A stretch of DNA of 64,000 nucleotides from Pseudomonas sp. MYb327 (GTDB taxonomy: Bacteria; Pseudomonadota; Gammaproteobacteria; Pseudomonadales; Pseudomonadaceae). Shown one piece after another: positions 1 through 9,274 of this stretch. The stretch is from contig NZ_CP159258.1 in assembly GCF_040438925.1 (NCBI RefSeq), positions 572,001-636,000 on the forward strand. The letters are read 5' to 3'. A program made the translations under genes and the position numbers. The notes under the pieces are model-generated. The model ran no database searches, was not told the DNA's origin, and worked only from the letters and a program-made list of their open reading frames with translations. Numbering within the stretch: the stretch's first letter is position 1; each line of letters opens with the position of its first letter.

Positions 1-1717
1 GTGAAATGAGCAAGGCCGCTTCGTCCAATTCAAGGGTGCTGGAACCCAAATGATCGGTGAAGTTGTAGCGTTGTTGGTCGTGAGGGATATGGGACGGTTG
101 CCCTGCTTGCCAGTGCAGTACCTGCACTGTGCCACGCCCTGCCTTGATCGTGATGACATGGAGAATTTCATTTTCCGATGTGCGAATTTCCACACCTGGC
201 AAGTAGCGGGTTTCGTGAGTTCGGGTAAGCGTGCCGGTGTAAGACTGTCGGATTTTTCGTTGACGCTGGCCACTGCCGTCGTAGACGTAAAATTCGCAAT
301 CGTTCGGTTCGTCCTCGCGTACCACCTGATCGACCTGGCGCAGCTGATTGCGCCGATCCCACAACAGGTCTTGCCCTGCTTGAAGTTGCAAACGGTTGCC
401 GTTCAAGTCAAAGCCAGCGGCAATTTCCTGCTCATCGGGCAACTCGCCATTGTTTTTTTCCCGCAGGCTGCGGTTGTTGACGCCGGCGATGGCTGTACGT
501 TCGGTGCGGCTTGCACTGTCGGCATGGTGTTGCATCACTTTCAGGTTGCCGGCTTGATCGTAGTGGTAGATCCGGGAGTAGTTTTCAAGTTGCGCCGGAT
601 CTGGAACTGACTGGAAAGGAGGCAGTTGGGGCCCGCCCGGGACGTTGCGAATCTGGCGACCGCTGGCTGCTATCAGTCGATACAGACTGTCGTAACGGTA
701 GTGATTGTTCGGTTCGATGCGCTGATTGCGGTGAAAGTGAATGGCTTCGGCAGCGTCGGCGACGCACGTGATATTGCCCACCGGATCGTAGTGGTAAGTC
801 AAATCTTGCAACGCGGGTTGATCCGGTAAACAAGCATTCAAGTGTTCCAGGCGGCCATCTTCAGGCCGAAATGTCGCACATGAAACAACGCCGTTTCCCG
901 CACGTTGTCGTTCAATCTGGCCAAAGGCGTTGTATTGAGTTTCACTGAGCAGGGTTTTTTCCAATGGCGATCCGGCAAGTTTCAGACGGACTTCGCGCAA
1001 TTCTGCGGCCTGGGTCTGAATGAATATTTGCTGGTTGCCCAGTGCATCGGTCTGGCTGATGGGTTCGCCTGCTGCGTTGCATAGAAGGCGTGTAATGGCG
1101 GGCTGTTTTTCCAGTAGTGCATCGCGCTCGAACTCAGGTTCCGGCCAGTCCACCGCCCACTGTGGATCAGCGATGAACGTCCTGCTGTGTTGCAACGCCG
1201 TGCCATTGAGAGCGAATTGCGTGAAATGCACAGTGCCCGCGGTGTCGTCATGGCGAAGCAACTGACCGCACCTGTTATGTCTCGCATCGGCAGTGGCATC
1301 GGCGTAGGTAAAGCGTGCAGTGCAGTGTTCCGGTTCGCCGCGAGCGAGCTCGAACGTGGCCGTCGGCCGGCCTTGATTGTCATAGTCCACGCGGCTGTGG
1401 CTGAGCTTCTGATCCCAGCCTTCCAATCCCTGGCCCTGTGCGCCGATCAAGCCCAGGCGCCATCCGGCGTCACTGTTTTCCGACAGCAATATCGAGCCTG
1501 ACAGGCTGTGCTTGTTCAGTTGATTGGCGGCTGGCGGGCTGAGCAGGAACAGGCGTGGATCGCGGCTAAGGACGGCACGTCCGGCGAGGTCGTACACGTG
1601 CTGGGAAACGTAAGGTTCAGGCGATGAAACGCTGTCGCGACGGTGATAGACGATATGACGCACACGCATCCCGCGAGGGTCGAACGCCGTGATGGCGGGG
1701 GTGTTGGCGTGGGTCAT
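1..1717 (-). CDS. Rhs/YD-repeat protein, TccC-like toxin component (3' end outside window)
   Basis: The minus strand is open from an ATG at 1717 to the window edge, giving 572 codons with no stop. An in-frame TAA lies 12 codons before the ATG, so this is the only plausible ATG start. The protein begins MTHANTPAITAFDPRG, the opening typical of Pseudomonas TccC/Rhs proteins. It then runs through YD-repeat cores such as YHYDPVGNIT, YRYDSLYRL and YHYDQAGNLK, and reaches FTDHLGSSTLELD near the edge. In this family the repeats form a shell around a C-terminal toxin released by self-cleavage; that domain and any immunity gene would lie left of the window. A dyad shared with two other genes here sits 61 nt upstream. 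The family call is firm; the toxin activity cannot be seen. Confidence 0.9.
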   Translation of the reverse strand, partial: MTHANTPAITAFDPRGMRVRHIVYHRRDSVSSPEPYVSQHVYDLAGRAVLSRDPRLFLLSPPAANQLNKHSLSGSILLSENSDAGWRLGLIGAQGQGLEGWDQKLSHSRVDYDNQGRPTATFELARGEPEHCTARFTYADATADARHNRCGQLLRHDDTAGTVHFTQFALNGTALQHSRTFIADPQWAVDWPEPEFERDALLEKQPAITRLLCNAAGEPISQTDALGNQQIFIQTQAAELREVRLKLAGSPLEKTLLSETQYNAFGQIERQRAGNGVVSCATFRPEDGRLEHLNACLPDQPALQDLTYHYDPVGNITCVADAAEAIHFHRNQRIEPNNHYRYDSLYRLIAASGRQIRNVPGGPQLPPFQSVPDPAQLENYSRIYHYDQAGNLKVMQHHADSASRTERTAIAGVNNRSLREKNNGELPDEQEIAAGFDLNGNRLQLQAGQDLLWDRRNQLRQVDQVVREDEPNDCEFYVYDGSGQRQRKIRQSYTGTLTRTHETRYLPGVEIRTSENEILHVITIKAGRGTVQVLHWQAGQPSHIPHDQQRYNFTDHLGSSTLELDEAALLIS

Positions 1718-1778
1718 GACGAACGTACCCGTGACTTGGCGTAAGTGTTCTTATCCGCGTCGGCTCGTCTGGCGTCAA

Positions 1779-1794
1779 CTGTCAGAAATAACAG
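1779..1794 (-). promoter_or_regulatory. Shared 16-bp dyad upstream of the Rhs gene
   Basis: Read towards the Rhs gene the site is CTGTTATTTCTGACAG, 61 nt before its ATG. The 21 bases at 1778-1798 are the exact reverse complement of 46688-46708, upstream of the 645-aa gene. A close relative lies at 53669-53684. The site has the same orientation relative to its downstream gene in all three cases. It is inferred to be an operator; the binding protein is unknown. Confidence 0.55.
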
Positions 1795-1918
1795 GTATAG
1801 CCGAGTGCCGCATTATCACCACGGCAGCTCTGTCACCATTCCTGGCCGATACGGTCATTGCTGTAGGACGCGCTCTTGCGGACAATCAGTGCCTGTTCTC
1901 GCTCATGGATTTGCCGGT

Positions 1919-2725
1919 ATGTCGCAACAGATATTTTTCGCTCACGCCAACGGGTTCCCTTCGGGCACCTACGGCAAATTGTTCGCGGCGCTGGCGCCCG
2001 AGTATCAGGTGACGCATCTGCAGCAGCACGCCCATGACCCGCGTTTCCCGGCGGACGATAATTGGTACAACCTGGTGGATGAACTGATCCATCACCTCCG
2101 GCAACAGCCGGAACCGGTGTGGGGCGTCGGCCATTCGTTCGGCGGCGTACTGCACCTGCACGCGGCATTGCGATGCCCCGAGCTGTATCGCGGGGTGGTA
2201 ATGCTCGATTCTCCAGTGCTGACCCGGACCGATCAGTGGGTCATCCGTGCGGCCAAGCGTTTTGGTTTCATTGATCGCCTGACCCCGGCCGGCCGCACAT
2301 TGGGGCGACGGGAAGAATTTGCCGACCTCGACAGCGCCCGCCGCTATTTCGCGGGCAAAACCCTGTTTCGCAGCTTCGATCCCGAATGTTTCGATGCCTA
2401 CCTGCAACATGGTTTGCACAAGGTGGGTGACAAATTGCGCCTGCGTTTCGATCCGGCCACGGAAATCAGCATTTACCGTGGCGTACCGCACACCAGTCCG
2501 GGTCGTACGCGGCAACTGAAAGTGCCGCTGGCGGTGGTTCGTGGGCACAAAAGCAAGGTAGTGATGCGCCATCACGCCAGTTCGGTCGGGCGCATGCCGC
2601 AAGGCGAATCCCTGAGCATGCCGGGTGGTCATATGTTTCCCCTCGAACGTCCGCAGGACACTGCCGCGCTGCTGAAGAACCTGTTCAGCCGTTGGGAAAG
2701 TCGCGGCCAACAGGACTGCGCATGA
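1919..2725 (+). CDS. Alpha/beta hydrolase
   Basis: A 268-aa alpha/beta-fold hydrolase starting MSQQIFFAHANG. The reading frame extends upstream, but the earlier part (from 1745) covers the intergenic dyad and has no family character, so the ATG at 1919 is preferred. The nucleophile elbow GHSFGG places the catalytic serine near residue 73, and GGHMFP near residue 238 supplies the likely catalytic histidine. The substrate is unknown. It overlaps the next hydrolase gene by ATGA, so the two are translationally coupled. I recall a similar pair of hydrolases ahead of a DUF4892 gene in P. aeruginosa. There is no signal peptide, so it should be cytosolic. Confidence 0.88.
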   Translation: MSQQIFFAHANGFPSGTYGKLFAALAPEYQVTHLQQHAHDPRFPADDNWYNLVDELIHHLRQQPEPVWGVGHSFGGVLHLHAALRCPELYRGVVMLDSPVLTRTDQWVIRAAKRFGFIDRLTPAGRTLGRREEFADLDSARRYFAGKTLFRSFDPECFDAYLQHGLHKVGDKLRLRFDPATEISIYRGVPHTSPGRTRQLKVPLAVVRGHKSKVVMRHHASSVGRMPQGESLSMPGGHMFPLERPQDTAALLKNLFSRWESRGQQDCA

Positions 2726-3576
2726 GCAACGTCGTCGAAGAAGTCCGCCTGAGCCTCCCGCACATCGAACTGGCGGCGCACTTGTTCGGCCCGGAAGACG
2801 GTTTACCGGTAATTGCCTTACATGGCTGGCTGGACAACGCCAACAGCTTTGCCCGCCTGGCGCCGAAGCTCAAGGGTCTGCGCATCATCGCGCTGGACAT
2901 GGCCGGGCACGGCCACTCCGGGCATCGCCCGACCGGTGCCGGTTACGCCATGTGGGACTACTCCCACGATGTGTTGCAAGTGGCCGAACAACTTGGACTG
3001 AAGAAGTTTGGGTTACTGGGACACTCCATGGGCGCGATCGCTTCGTTGATCATCGCCGGTTCGTTGCCGGAGCGTGTGACGCATCTGGCATTGATCGATG
3101 GTGTCATTCCTCCTACAGACAAAGGCGAAAATGCTGCCGAGCGCATGGGCATGGCCCTACAAGCGCAACTGGATCTGCGGGAAAAGCGCAAACCGGTCTA
3201 CCAGACCCTCGACCGCGCCATCGAAGCGCGCATGAAAGGTCTGGTGGCGGTCAGTCGCGAGGCTGCCGAGTTACTGGCCCAGCGTGGCTTGATGCCGGTG
3301 CCGGGCGGCTACACCTGGCGCACCGACAGCCGACTCACGCTGCCGTCGCCGCTACGTCTGACCACCGAACAGGCCATGGCCTTCGTCCAGCGTGTCAGTT
3401 GCCCTGCAAAACTGGTGGTGGCTGCCGACGGCATGCTCGCCAGGCATCCCGAGTTGCTGGAGCGTCTACCCTTTAGCCGTGAACAGCTGCCAGGCGGCCA
3501 TCATTTGCATCTGAATGATGAGGCCGGTGCCGATCTTGTCGCAGACTGTTTCAATCGGTTCTTCGCCGTTCCTTGA
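2722..3576 (+). CDS. Alpha/beta hydrolase
   Basis: A 284-aa alpha/beta hydrolase beginning MSNVVEEVRL at an ATG that overlaps the TGA of the preceding hydrolase (ATGA, 2722-2725). It has the oxyanion-hole segment LHGWLDN near residue 34, the nucleophile elbow GHSMGA (Ser about 102) and a C-terminal GGHHLH (His about 260), so the triad looks complete. It probably acts on a small ester or related substrate in the cytoplasm. The two coupled hydrolases are divergent enough to be separate families rather than a recent duplication. A decayed glutathione transferase fragment follows 50 nt downstream. Confidence 0.9.
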   Translation: MSNVVEEVRLSLPHIELAAHLFGPEDGLPVIALHGWLDNANSFARLAPKLKGLRIIALDMAGHGHSGHRPTGAGYAMWDYSHDVLQVAEQLGLKKFGLLGHSMGAIASLIIAGSLPERVTHLALIDGVIPPTDKGENAAERMGMALQAQLDLREKRKPVYQTLDRAIEARMKGLVAVSREAAELLAQRGLMPVPGGYTWRTDSRLTLPSPLRLTTEQAMAFVQRVSCPAKLVVAADGMLARHPELLERLPFSREQLPGGHHLHLNDEAGADLVADCFNRFFAVP

Positions 3577-3626
3577 CTTGCGCCGGGCAACTGTCGAGGC
3601 TGGGCGGGTTGAAATGGGAGACAACC

Positions 3627-3764
3627 ATGATAGATCTCTACACCGCTGCAAGTTTCGACCGAAAGGAACACAGGTCCGCGGACTTCCTCAAAATCTACCC
3701 CGGGTTGCTATTTTTCAATCGCACCGATGTCCTCAAGGGTGCCCAGGCCATGCTGATCCGATGA
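3627..3764 (+). pseudogene. Remnant of a glutathione S-transferase gene
   Basis: A 45-codon frame starts at ATG 3627 behind a good ribosome site (GGGAG at 3616-3620). It opens MIDLYTAA, as in YfcG-type glutathione transferases, then jumps to SFDRKEHRSADFLKI. That second piece matches the part of the N-terminal domain about 30 residues further on (family pattern: basic stretch, then EFLKINPNG). The end (VLKGAQAMLIR) may derive from the C terminus. The TPNGHK active-site segment and almost the whole C-terminal domain are gone. The stop overlaps the next ATG (ATGA), so translation here could still feed DUF4892 translation. Inferred from remembered family sequence; an unrelated leader peptide is the alternative. 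Confidence 0.5.
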
Positions 3765-4579
3765 GTGTATCGATGCGTTCCCTCACTCTGCTGGCGCTGT
3801 GCTCGTTCAGTCCTCTGTTGTTTGCCGCCGATGTTCCGGGCAGTCAGGACCTGTCGATCGTGCCGCGCATGGCCGATGCGCAGATCGTCGACTATCGCCC
3901 GGCGGTGGAGCTTGAGCGGATCTATCCGCTTGGCTCGATACGTAAGATCAGCGGCCAATTACGCTTCGACGGTCAGGTCAGCGCCCGTGGCAACGCCACC
4001 TCGGTGACCTACGAATTGCCCCCGGAGCATTCTGCGACCGATGCGTTCACCGCCGCCCGTGAAGCCTTGCAGAAGCAGGACGCGCAGTTGCTGTTCTGGT
4101 GCCAGGCCCGTGATTGCGGTGAAAGCAGCCTGTGGGCCAACGAGGTGTTCGGCAACGCCAAGCTGTATGGCTCCGATAATGAACAGGCGTACCTGCTGTT
4201 GCGCCTCGCCGCGCCTCGGGACCACACGCTGGTGGCGCTTTACAGCATCACCCGCGGTAATCGCAAAGCCTATCTGCATGTCGAACAGTTCGAAGCCAGC
4301 GCGCCGTTGGGCGATTTGCTGCCGACTTCCGCGACCTTGCTGCGCGAGCTCAAAAGCACCGGCGAACTCGATTTCCCCAAACTCACCGAAGCACCGGACG
4401 ACACCTGGTTGCGCTTGATCTCCCGTGGCCTGAACCTGGACGCGACCTTGCGGGTCAGTATCTCCGGGGCGAATGCCGAAGCCTGGCGCCAGGCGTTGAT
4501 CGGGCAGGGCGTGCGTGCCGCGCGCATGGAAGCCGGCAACGCCGAAGGCTCTGGCCTGCATTTCCAGCTGCTGCGATAA
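3761..4579 (+). CDS. DUF4892 family exported protein
   Basis: A 272-aa protein with a signal peptide (MSVSMRSLTLLALCSFSPLLF, cleavage probably after FAA). The ATG at 3761 overlaps the stop of the small upstream frame; the ATG at 3773 is an alternative. The mature part follows the Pseudomonas DUF4892 pattern, with a conserved cysteine pair in FWCQARDCGES. The longer open frame beginning at 3515 is a read-through of intergenic sequence. The function is not established; it should be periplasmic or attached to the outer membrane. A hairpin followed by TCTTTT lies just after the stop. Confidence 0.85.
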   Translation: MSVSMRSLTLLALCSFSPLLFAADVPGSQDLSIVPRMADAQIVDYRPAVELERIYPLGSIRKISGQLRFDGQVSARGNATSVTYELPPEHSATDAFTAAREALQKQDAQLLFWCQARDCGESSLWANEVFGNAKLYGSDNEQAYLLLRLAAPRDHTLVALYSITRGNRKAYLHVEQFEASAPLGDLLPTSATLLRELKSTGELDFPKLTEAPDDTWLRLISRGLNLDATLRVSISGANAEAWRQALIGQGVRAARMEAGNAEGSGLHFQLLR

Positions 4580-4588
4580 GCTGTATCA

Positions 4589-4622
4589 GGTGAACGCGTT
4601 CCGCGCGTTCGCCTACTCTTTT
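4589..4622 (+). terminator. Probable terminator after the DUF4892 gene
   Basis: GGTGAACGCG pairs with CGCGTTCGCC across a five-base loop, followed by TACTCTTTT. The stem is good but the T-run is short. Confidence 0.5.
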
Positions 4623-4649
4623 GCGAACTGACTATTTTTTGAGACTGGG

Positions 4650-5702
4650 ATGATCAATAACGATCGGCTGTTGGTGCAGATCCTGCTCCTGGTGCTGTTT
4701 GGCGCGAGCGTCTGGGTGATGGCGCCGTTCTGGTCGGCACTGTTCTGGGGCGCGGTGCTGGCGTTTGCCAGTTGGCCGCTGATGCGTCTTTTGACCCGAT
4801 GGCTCAATGGCCGCGAGTCGCTGGCGGCAGCGTTGTTGACCGTGGGCTGGATCTTGCTGGTGGCGGTGCCGTTGCTGTGGCTGGGGTTCAACCTGGCGGA
4901 TCATGTGCGAGATGCCGTGGCGTTCATCAAGGATGTGCAGGTCGATGGACTGCCGGAAGCACCGATCTGGTTGGGCAATATCCCCTTCGTCGGCGAGCGT
5001 CTGGTGGGCATCTGGAACAGCATCGACCAGCAAGGCGCGGCGATGATGGTATCGCTCAAACCTTACCTGGGACAGGTTGGTAACTGGTTGCTGGCCCGCA
5101 GTGCGCAAATCGGCGGCGGCATTCTCGATCTGACTCTGAGCATTGTCTTCGTGTTCTTTTTCTACCGCGACGGGCCACGCCTGGCGGCATTTGTCCATGG
5201 TTTGCTGGAACGCCTGATCGGCAAGCGGGCCGGGTATTACATCGAACTGGTGGCGGGCACGGTGCAGCGGGTGGTGAACGGCGTGATCGGCACGGCGGCG
5301 GCCCAGGCAGTGCTGGCGCTAATCGGTTTTCTGATTGCCGGGGTTCCGGGAGCCTTGGTACTCGGCATCGTGACCTTCCTGCTCAGCCTGATTCCTATGG
5401 GGCCGCCGCTGGTATGGGTTCCTGCAACAGCCTGGCTGGCGTGGAAAGGTGATTACGGAATGGCCGTGTTCCTCGGGATCTGGGGCACCTTCATCATCAG
5501 TGGCGTGGACAACGTGCTCAAGCCATACCTGATCAGTCGCGGTGGGAACCTGCCATTGGTGATCGTGTTGCTGGGTGTGTTTGGCGGATTGATCGCGTTC
5601 GGCTTCATCGGCCTCTTCATCGGCCCGACGTTACTGGCGGTGGCGTACAGCTTGTTGACTGACTGGAGCAAGAGTCATGCGCGGGCAGATGATCGCCGCT
5701 GA
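4650..5702 (+). CDS. AI-2E family transporter (YdiK/PerM-like permease)
   Basis: A 350-aa inner-membrane protein of the AI-2E/PerM family. Three hydrophobic segments fill the first about 85 residues. A soluble stretch of about 70 residues follows, then the family region with IVFVFFFYRDG, and about four more helices including LSLIPMGPPLVW. The C terminus is short and basic (DWSKSHARADDRR). Family members export small molecules or act as antiporters; the name does not prove autoinducer-2 transport. The length fits YdiK. It seems to be a single-gene unit behind the hairpin at 4589-4622. Confidence 0.9.
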   Translation: MINNDRLLVQILLLVLFGASVWVMAPFWSALFWGAVLAFASWPLMRLLTRWLNGRESLAAALLTVGWILLVAVPLLWLGFNLADHVRDAVAFIKDVQVDGLPEAPIWLGNIPFVGERLVGIWNSIDQQGAAMMVSLKPYLGQVGNWLLARSAQIGGGILDLTLSIVFVFFFYRDGPRLAAFVHGLLERLIGKRAGYYIELVAGTVQRVVNGVIGTAAAQAVLALIGFLIAGVPGALVLGIVTFLLSLIPMGPPLVWVPATAWLAWKGDYGMAVFLGIWGTFIISGVDNVLKPYLISRGGNLPLVIVLLGVFGGLIAFGFIGLFIGPTLLAVAYSLLTDWSKSHARADDRR

Positions 5703-5834
5703 TTTCAGAAGAGATCACACGGGGGAGATAACACAGACTCGCGTTGATCCAGCGGACGGATGATGGGGACCGTCAGACCAACGCCAGACTGTAAAGGCGG
5801 CTCGGGCTTCCTTGCCCGAGTCGTGTAGCGGGAA

Positions 5835-7151
5835 TCAGAACTTGGCTTCGGCATCCAGTTGCAGGGTGTTGATGTCCGAATCCTTGAGAGTGGCGTTGGT
5901 GTAGTCCGAGTTAGCCATGAAGTACGTCGCGCCGAGGTTGAAGTTTTTGTCCAGCTCGTAGCTCACTTTCAGCTTGCTGCCACGCGAACCGGTGAAACCG
6001 TTGGCGAAGTCGGAGTCGGTGAAGGCACCCACCACGGCGTTACGCTGAACATCGCGGTAGTTGTAGTCCACTGCGAAACCGTAGACTTTGGTCTTGATGC
6101 CGGCCAGCCAGGCAGTGTCCTGATCGGTGCTGGCATCTTTGTTGTTGACGTACTGGCCGTAAAACGAGAGCGGCAATGGCAGGCCGGCAATGTCGAGTTG
6201 ACCGAAGCCTTCGTACAGCTTGAACTGTTCGTTCGGGCTGTTGCCGTTGATGGCCAACTGGCCAGGGATGACGCCGGCGACCGGGGTAATGTCGTCATCG
6301 TTGTCGTAGCCGTAAACGCTGCCACCCAAGGTCAATTTCAGGTTGTCGGTGATGGCAAAGCGCGCCCCCAACTGACCAGCGTACAGACGCAGGTCGTGCT
6401 TGAACTGCACACCGTCGCCGTCGACGTTGTCCTTGAGGGTGTAGTGACCGGCGCTACCGAACAGTTCGGTGCTGGCGCCCAGCGGGTATTTGTAAGACAA
6501 CGACAGGCCTTCGGGGCTGATGTCGCTATCCCAGATGACGTCGCCCATGCTCACCCATTGCTGTGGCATCTTGCCGCCAACAATGTGCAAATTCTTGATG
6601 GCGTCGGGGTGGTAGTCGACGTAACCCTGGTCCAGCCAGATCTGCTTCTTGTCGAAGTAGTTGTCCAGACTCTGGTTGGTTGAACGCGGGTCATCGTTGT
6701 TGCCGGTGGCGATACGGATACCGGTGTCCACTTGCGGGTTGATCTCGCTGTAGGCACCCAGGCGGGCACGAATGCGCTGGCGATCCTGGTCTTTGTTGTT
6801 AGAAACGCCATCGTTGTGGACGTTTTCCTGACGGAAACGCACGTCACCCTTGAATTGGGTCTTGGCAGCCCACGCCAGTTTCTGGTCGAAGGTGCTTAGT
6901 TCATTGGTTTTCTTCGCAGTGGCTGCGATCTGCTCGTTGGTCTCTTGCTGAGCCTGACGGGCGATTTGCTGGTCTTTCTGATCCCTGGCCAGCTCGGCTT
7001 GCAGTTCGGCGTACTGCGCAGTGGTAATCGAGCCGTTAGCTTTAAGCATGTCGAGCAGTTTGGCGTCGACTGCGGCGCTGGCAGGAACACTCATGGCCAG
7101 CAGCAAGCCACCGCAAAGGGCTGCCGCAGTTTTCGTGGAAGCAAGACGCAT
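5835..7151 (-). CDS. Putative outer-membrane porin
   Basis: A 438-aa precursor starting MRLASTKTAAALCGG at 7151 behind GGAG. The signal peptide is probably cleaved at ASA-AVD. A Gln/Ala-rich, probably helical stretch (residues about 30-80) precedes a long beta-rich domain ending in phenylalanine (DAEAKF), as expected for BAM-assembled barrels. Residues such as KGDVRFRQENV and GKMPQQWVSMGD match the Pseudomonas 'putative porin' family. The substrate is unknown. The gene stands alone; a GC-rich hairpin at about 5797-5822 follows the stop and may end the transcript. Confidence 0.85.
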   Translation of the reverse strand: MRLASTKTAAALCGGLLLAMSVPASAAVDAKLLDMLKANGSITTAQYAELQAELARDQKDQQIARQAQQETNEQIAATAKKTNELSTFDQKLAWAAKTQFKGDVRFRQENVHNDGVSNNKDQDRQRIRARLGAYSEINPQVDTGIRIATGNNDDPRSTNQSLDNYFDKKQIWLDQGYVDYHPDAIKNLHIVGGKMPQQWVSMGDVIWDSDISPEGLSLSYKYPLGASTELFGSAGHYTLKDNVDGDGVQFKHDLRLYAGQLGARFAITDNLKLTLGGSVYGYDNDDDITPVAGVIPGQLAINGNSPNEQFKLYEGFGQLDIAGLPLPLSFYGQYVNNKDASTDQDTAWLAGIKTKVYGFAVDYNYRDVQRNAVVGAFTDSDFANGFTGSRGSKLKVSYELDKNFNLGATYFMANSDYTNATLKDSDINTLQLDAEAKF

Positions 7152-7434
7152 ATCAATCTCCGAAGATGAGAGTGGATGACTGAGCCATCCAGGACACAAC
7201 CGACCGTTGATGGACGGAAAACAGTGGCCGGCCTTATAGCCCGGCGCTCTAAAAACAGGCGCCAGTATCGCGATGGTTTATGACAGGGCGGTGGCAATGT
7301 GATGGCATCTCGATGACGATACGAAATGGTCGCGAACTATTGATCTAGAGCGCTGTGATCGGATTTTTCATGTGCAATGCATGGCGATAGGTGATACTCG
7401 CGGGGCTTTCATGCACGAATGAGTGAGGATGGAG

Positions 7435-8559
7435 ATGCCGCTGCAACGTCTGCAAAGTCTGTCGGAAATCGCCGCGCAAACGTGGGATGCGCTGGTACCT
7501 GAGACTCAGCCTTTTCTGAGTCACGCGTTTCTCGGTGCCCTGGAAGACAGCGGCAGCGTCGGCCCTCATTCCGGCTGGCAACCTGAGCATTTATTGCACG
7601 TCGAGGATGATCGACTAATCGCCGCGTTGCCCAGTTACCGCAAATGGCATTCCTACGGCGAATACGTGTTCGATCACGCCTGGGCCGATGCCTGCGAGCG
7701 AGCCGGTATCGATTACTACCCCAAGTTGTTGACCGCTGTGCCGTTCAGTCCGGTCAGCGGCCCGCGTTTGTTGGCGGCGAACATCGAGGATGGTTTCGAG
7801 TTGTTGAAGAGTCTGCCGGGCTACCTGGAGATCGAACAACTCTCCAGCGCCCACATCAATTTCACTGATCCGTTCACCGACGCGGCGTTGGCCGAACAGC
7901 CTGGCTGGTTGCAGCGCATTGGCTGTCAGTATCACTGGCAGAACCGTGGCTATCGCGACTTCCAGGACTTTCTCGATGCCTTGAGCTCGCGCAAACGCAA
8001 GCAGATGCGCAAGGAACGTGAGCAAGTAGCGGGGCAGGGGATCGATTTTGAATGGCTTGAAGGTCGAGAATTGACCGAGTCGCTGTGGGATTTCGTCTAC
8101 GCCTGCTATGCCAATACCTACGCAGTGCGTCGGCAGCGGCCCTACCTGACGCGAGAATTTTTCAGCCTGCTAGCTGAGCGAATGCCGCAGTCCATTCGCG
8201 TGGTGCTGGCCAGGCAAGCCTCACGGCCGGTGGCTATGGCGTTCAGTCTGGTAGGAGGCGACAGTTTTTACGGGCGTTATTGGGGTTGTCTGGCGGAGTT
8301 CGATCGCCTGCACTTTGAGACTTGTTTCTATCAAGGCATGGACTACGCGATTGCCCAGGGCTTCCAGCGTTTCGATGCCGGCGCCCAAGGTGAGCACAAG
8401 TTGATTCGCGGGTTCGAGCCGGTCATCACGCACTCTTGGCATTACTTGCGTCATCCGGGTTTGAAAGCGGCCGTGAAGGATTTTTTGCAGCAAGAGCGCG
8501 TCGGAGTGTTGGCGTACGCGGACGAGGCGAGGACTGCCTTGCCTTACCGGCAAGGCTGA
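7435..8559 (+). CDS. GNAT/FemAB-like N-acetyltransferase (DUF482-type)
   Basis: A 374-aa protein of the peptidogalycan/DUF482-type acetyltransferase family. Upstream in-frame starts exist at GTG 7423 and ATG 7429. GAGG at 7425-7428 is spaced for ATG 7435, giving MPLQRLQSLSEIA, so I chose that. Recognisable features are LTAVPFSPVSGPR near residue 100, SSRKRKQMRKER near 190 and the C-terminal FDAGAQGEHKLIRGF, typical of the family. It is cytosolic with no membrane segment. The acceptor substrate is unknown. Confidence 0.85.
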   Translation: MPLQRLQSLSEIAAQTWDALVPETQPFLSHAFLGALEDSGSVGPHSGWQPEHLLHVEDDRLIAALPSYRKWHSYGEYVFDHAWADACERAGIDYYPKLLTAVPFSPVSGPRLLAANIEDGFELLKSLPGYLEIEQLSSAHINFTDPFTDAALAEQPGWLQRIGCQYHWQNRGYRDFQDFLDALSSRKRKQMRKEREQVAGQGIDFEWLEGRELTESLWDFVYACYANTYAVRRQRPYLTREFFSLLAERMPQSIRVVLARQASRPVAMAFSLVGGDSFYGRYWGCLAEFDRLHFETCFYQGMDYAIAQGFQRFDAGAQGEHKLIRGFEPVITHSWHYLRHPGLKAAVKDFLQQERVGVLAYADEARTALPYRQG

Positions 8560-8575
8560 TCCTCGCAATTCAGGG

Positions 8576-9274
8576 TCAAATCTCTTCCTTGCCCAGCCAG
8601 CGATACAGCACGCCGCCGACAACCGCACCGAGTAGCGGCGCGACCCAGAACATCCACAATTGCTGGATCGCCCATCCACCCACGATCAGCGCCGGGCCGG
8701 TGCTGCGTGCAGGGTTGACCGAGGTATTGGTGACCGGAATCGAGATCAGGTGGATCAGGGTCAATGCCAGGCCGATGGCGATTGGCGCAAGCCCCGCTGG
8801 CGCACGTTTGTCGGTGGCACCGAGGATGATCAGGATGAACATGGCGGTCATCACCAATTCACAGACGAAACCCGCCACCATCGAGTAGCCGCCAGGCGAG
8901 TGTTCGCCGTAGCCGTTTGACGCCAGTCCCGACGCCAGTTCGAAACCAGGCTTGCCGCTGGCGATGAAATACAGCAGAGCCGCTGCAATCACCCCGCCAA
9001 TCACTTGGGCGATGATGTAGGCCGGCAGTTCGCTGGCCGGAAACCTCCCGCCGACCACCAGCCCCAACGACACCGCCGGATTGAGGTGGCAACCGGAAAT
9101 GTGGCCGATGGCGAATGCCATGGTCAGCACGGTCAAGCCAAACGCCAGGGATACCCCGAGCAAACCGATACCGACATCCGGAAAAGCAGCGGCCAGCACC
9201 GCACTGCCGCAACCACCCAACACCAGCCAGAAGGTACCTACCAACTCAGTAGCCGAACGTTTGAACAGAGACAT
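8576..9274 (-). CDS. aqpZ: Aquaporin Z
   Basis: A 232-aa water channel starting [18 protein letters not shown], the classic AqpZ opening. Both NPA boxes are intact: HLNPAVS in the first half and SVNPARS in the second. Six membrane helices are visible. The frame extends 29 codons upstream, but the ATG at 9274 has GAG-rich sequence upstream (AGGACACTCCTC) and gives the family length. It mediates water flux across the inner membrane. It converges with the acetyltransferase gene upstream in the window; a bidirectional terminator lies on its promoter side, ending the ABC exporter transcript. Confidence 0.96.
   Translation of the reverse strand: MSLFKRSATELVGTFWLVLGGCGSAVLAAAFPDVGIGLLGVSLAFGLTVLTMAFAIGHISGCHLNPAVSLGLVVGGRFPASELPAYIIAQVIGGVIAAALLYFIASGKPGFELASGLASNGYGEHSPGGYSMVAGFVCELVMTAMFILIILGATDKRAPAGLAPIAIGLALTLIHLISIPVTNTSVNPARSTGPALIVGGWAIQQLWMFWVAPLLGAVVGGVLYRWLGKEEI

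Noticed and set aside
1745..1918. N-terminal extension of the first hydrolase
   Set aside because: It spans the shared dyad and lacks family character; ATG 1919 gives the expected start.
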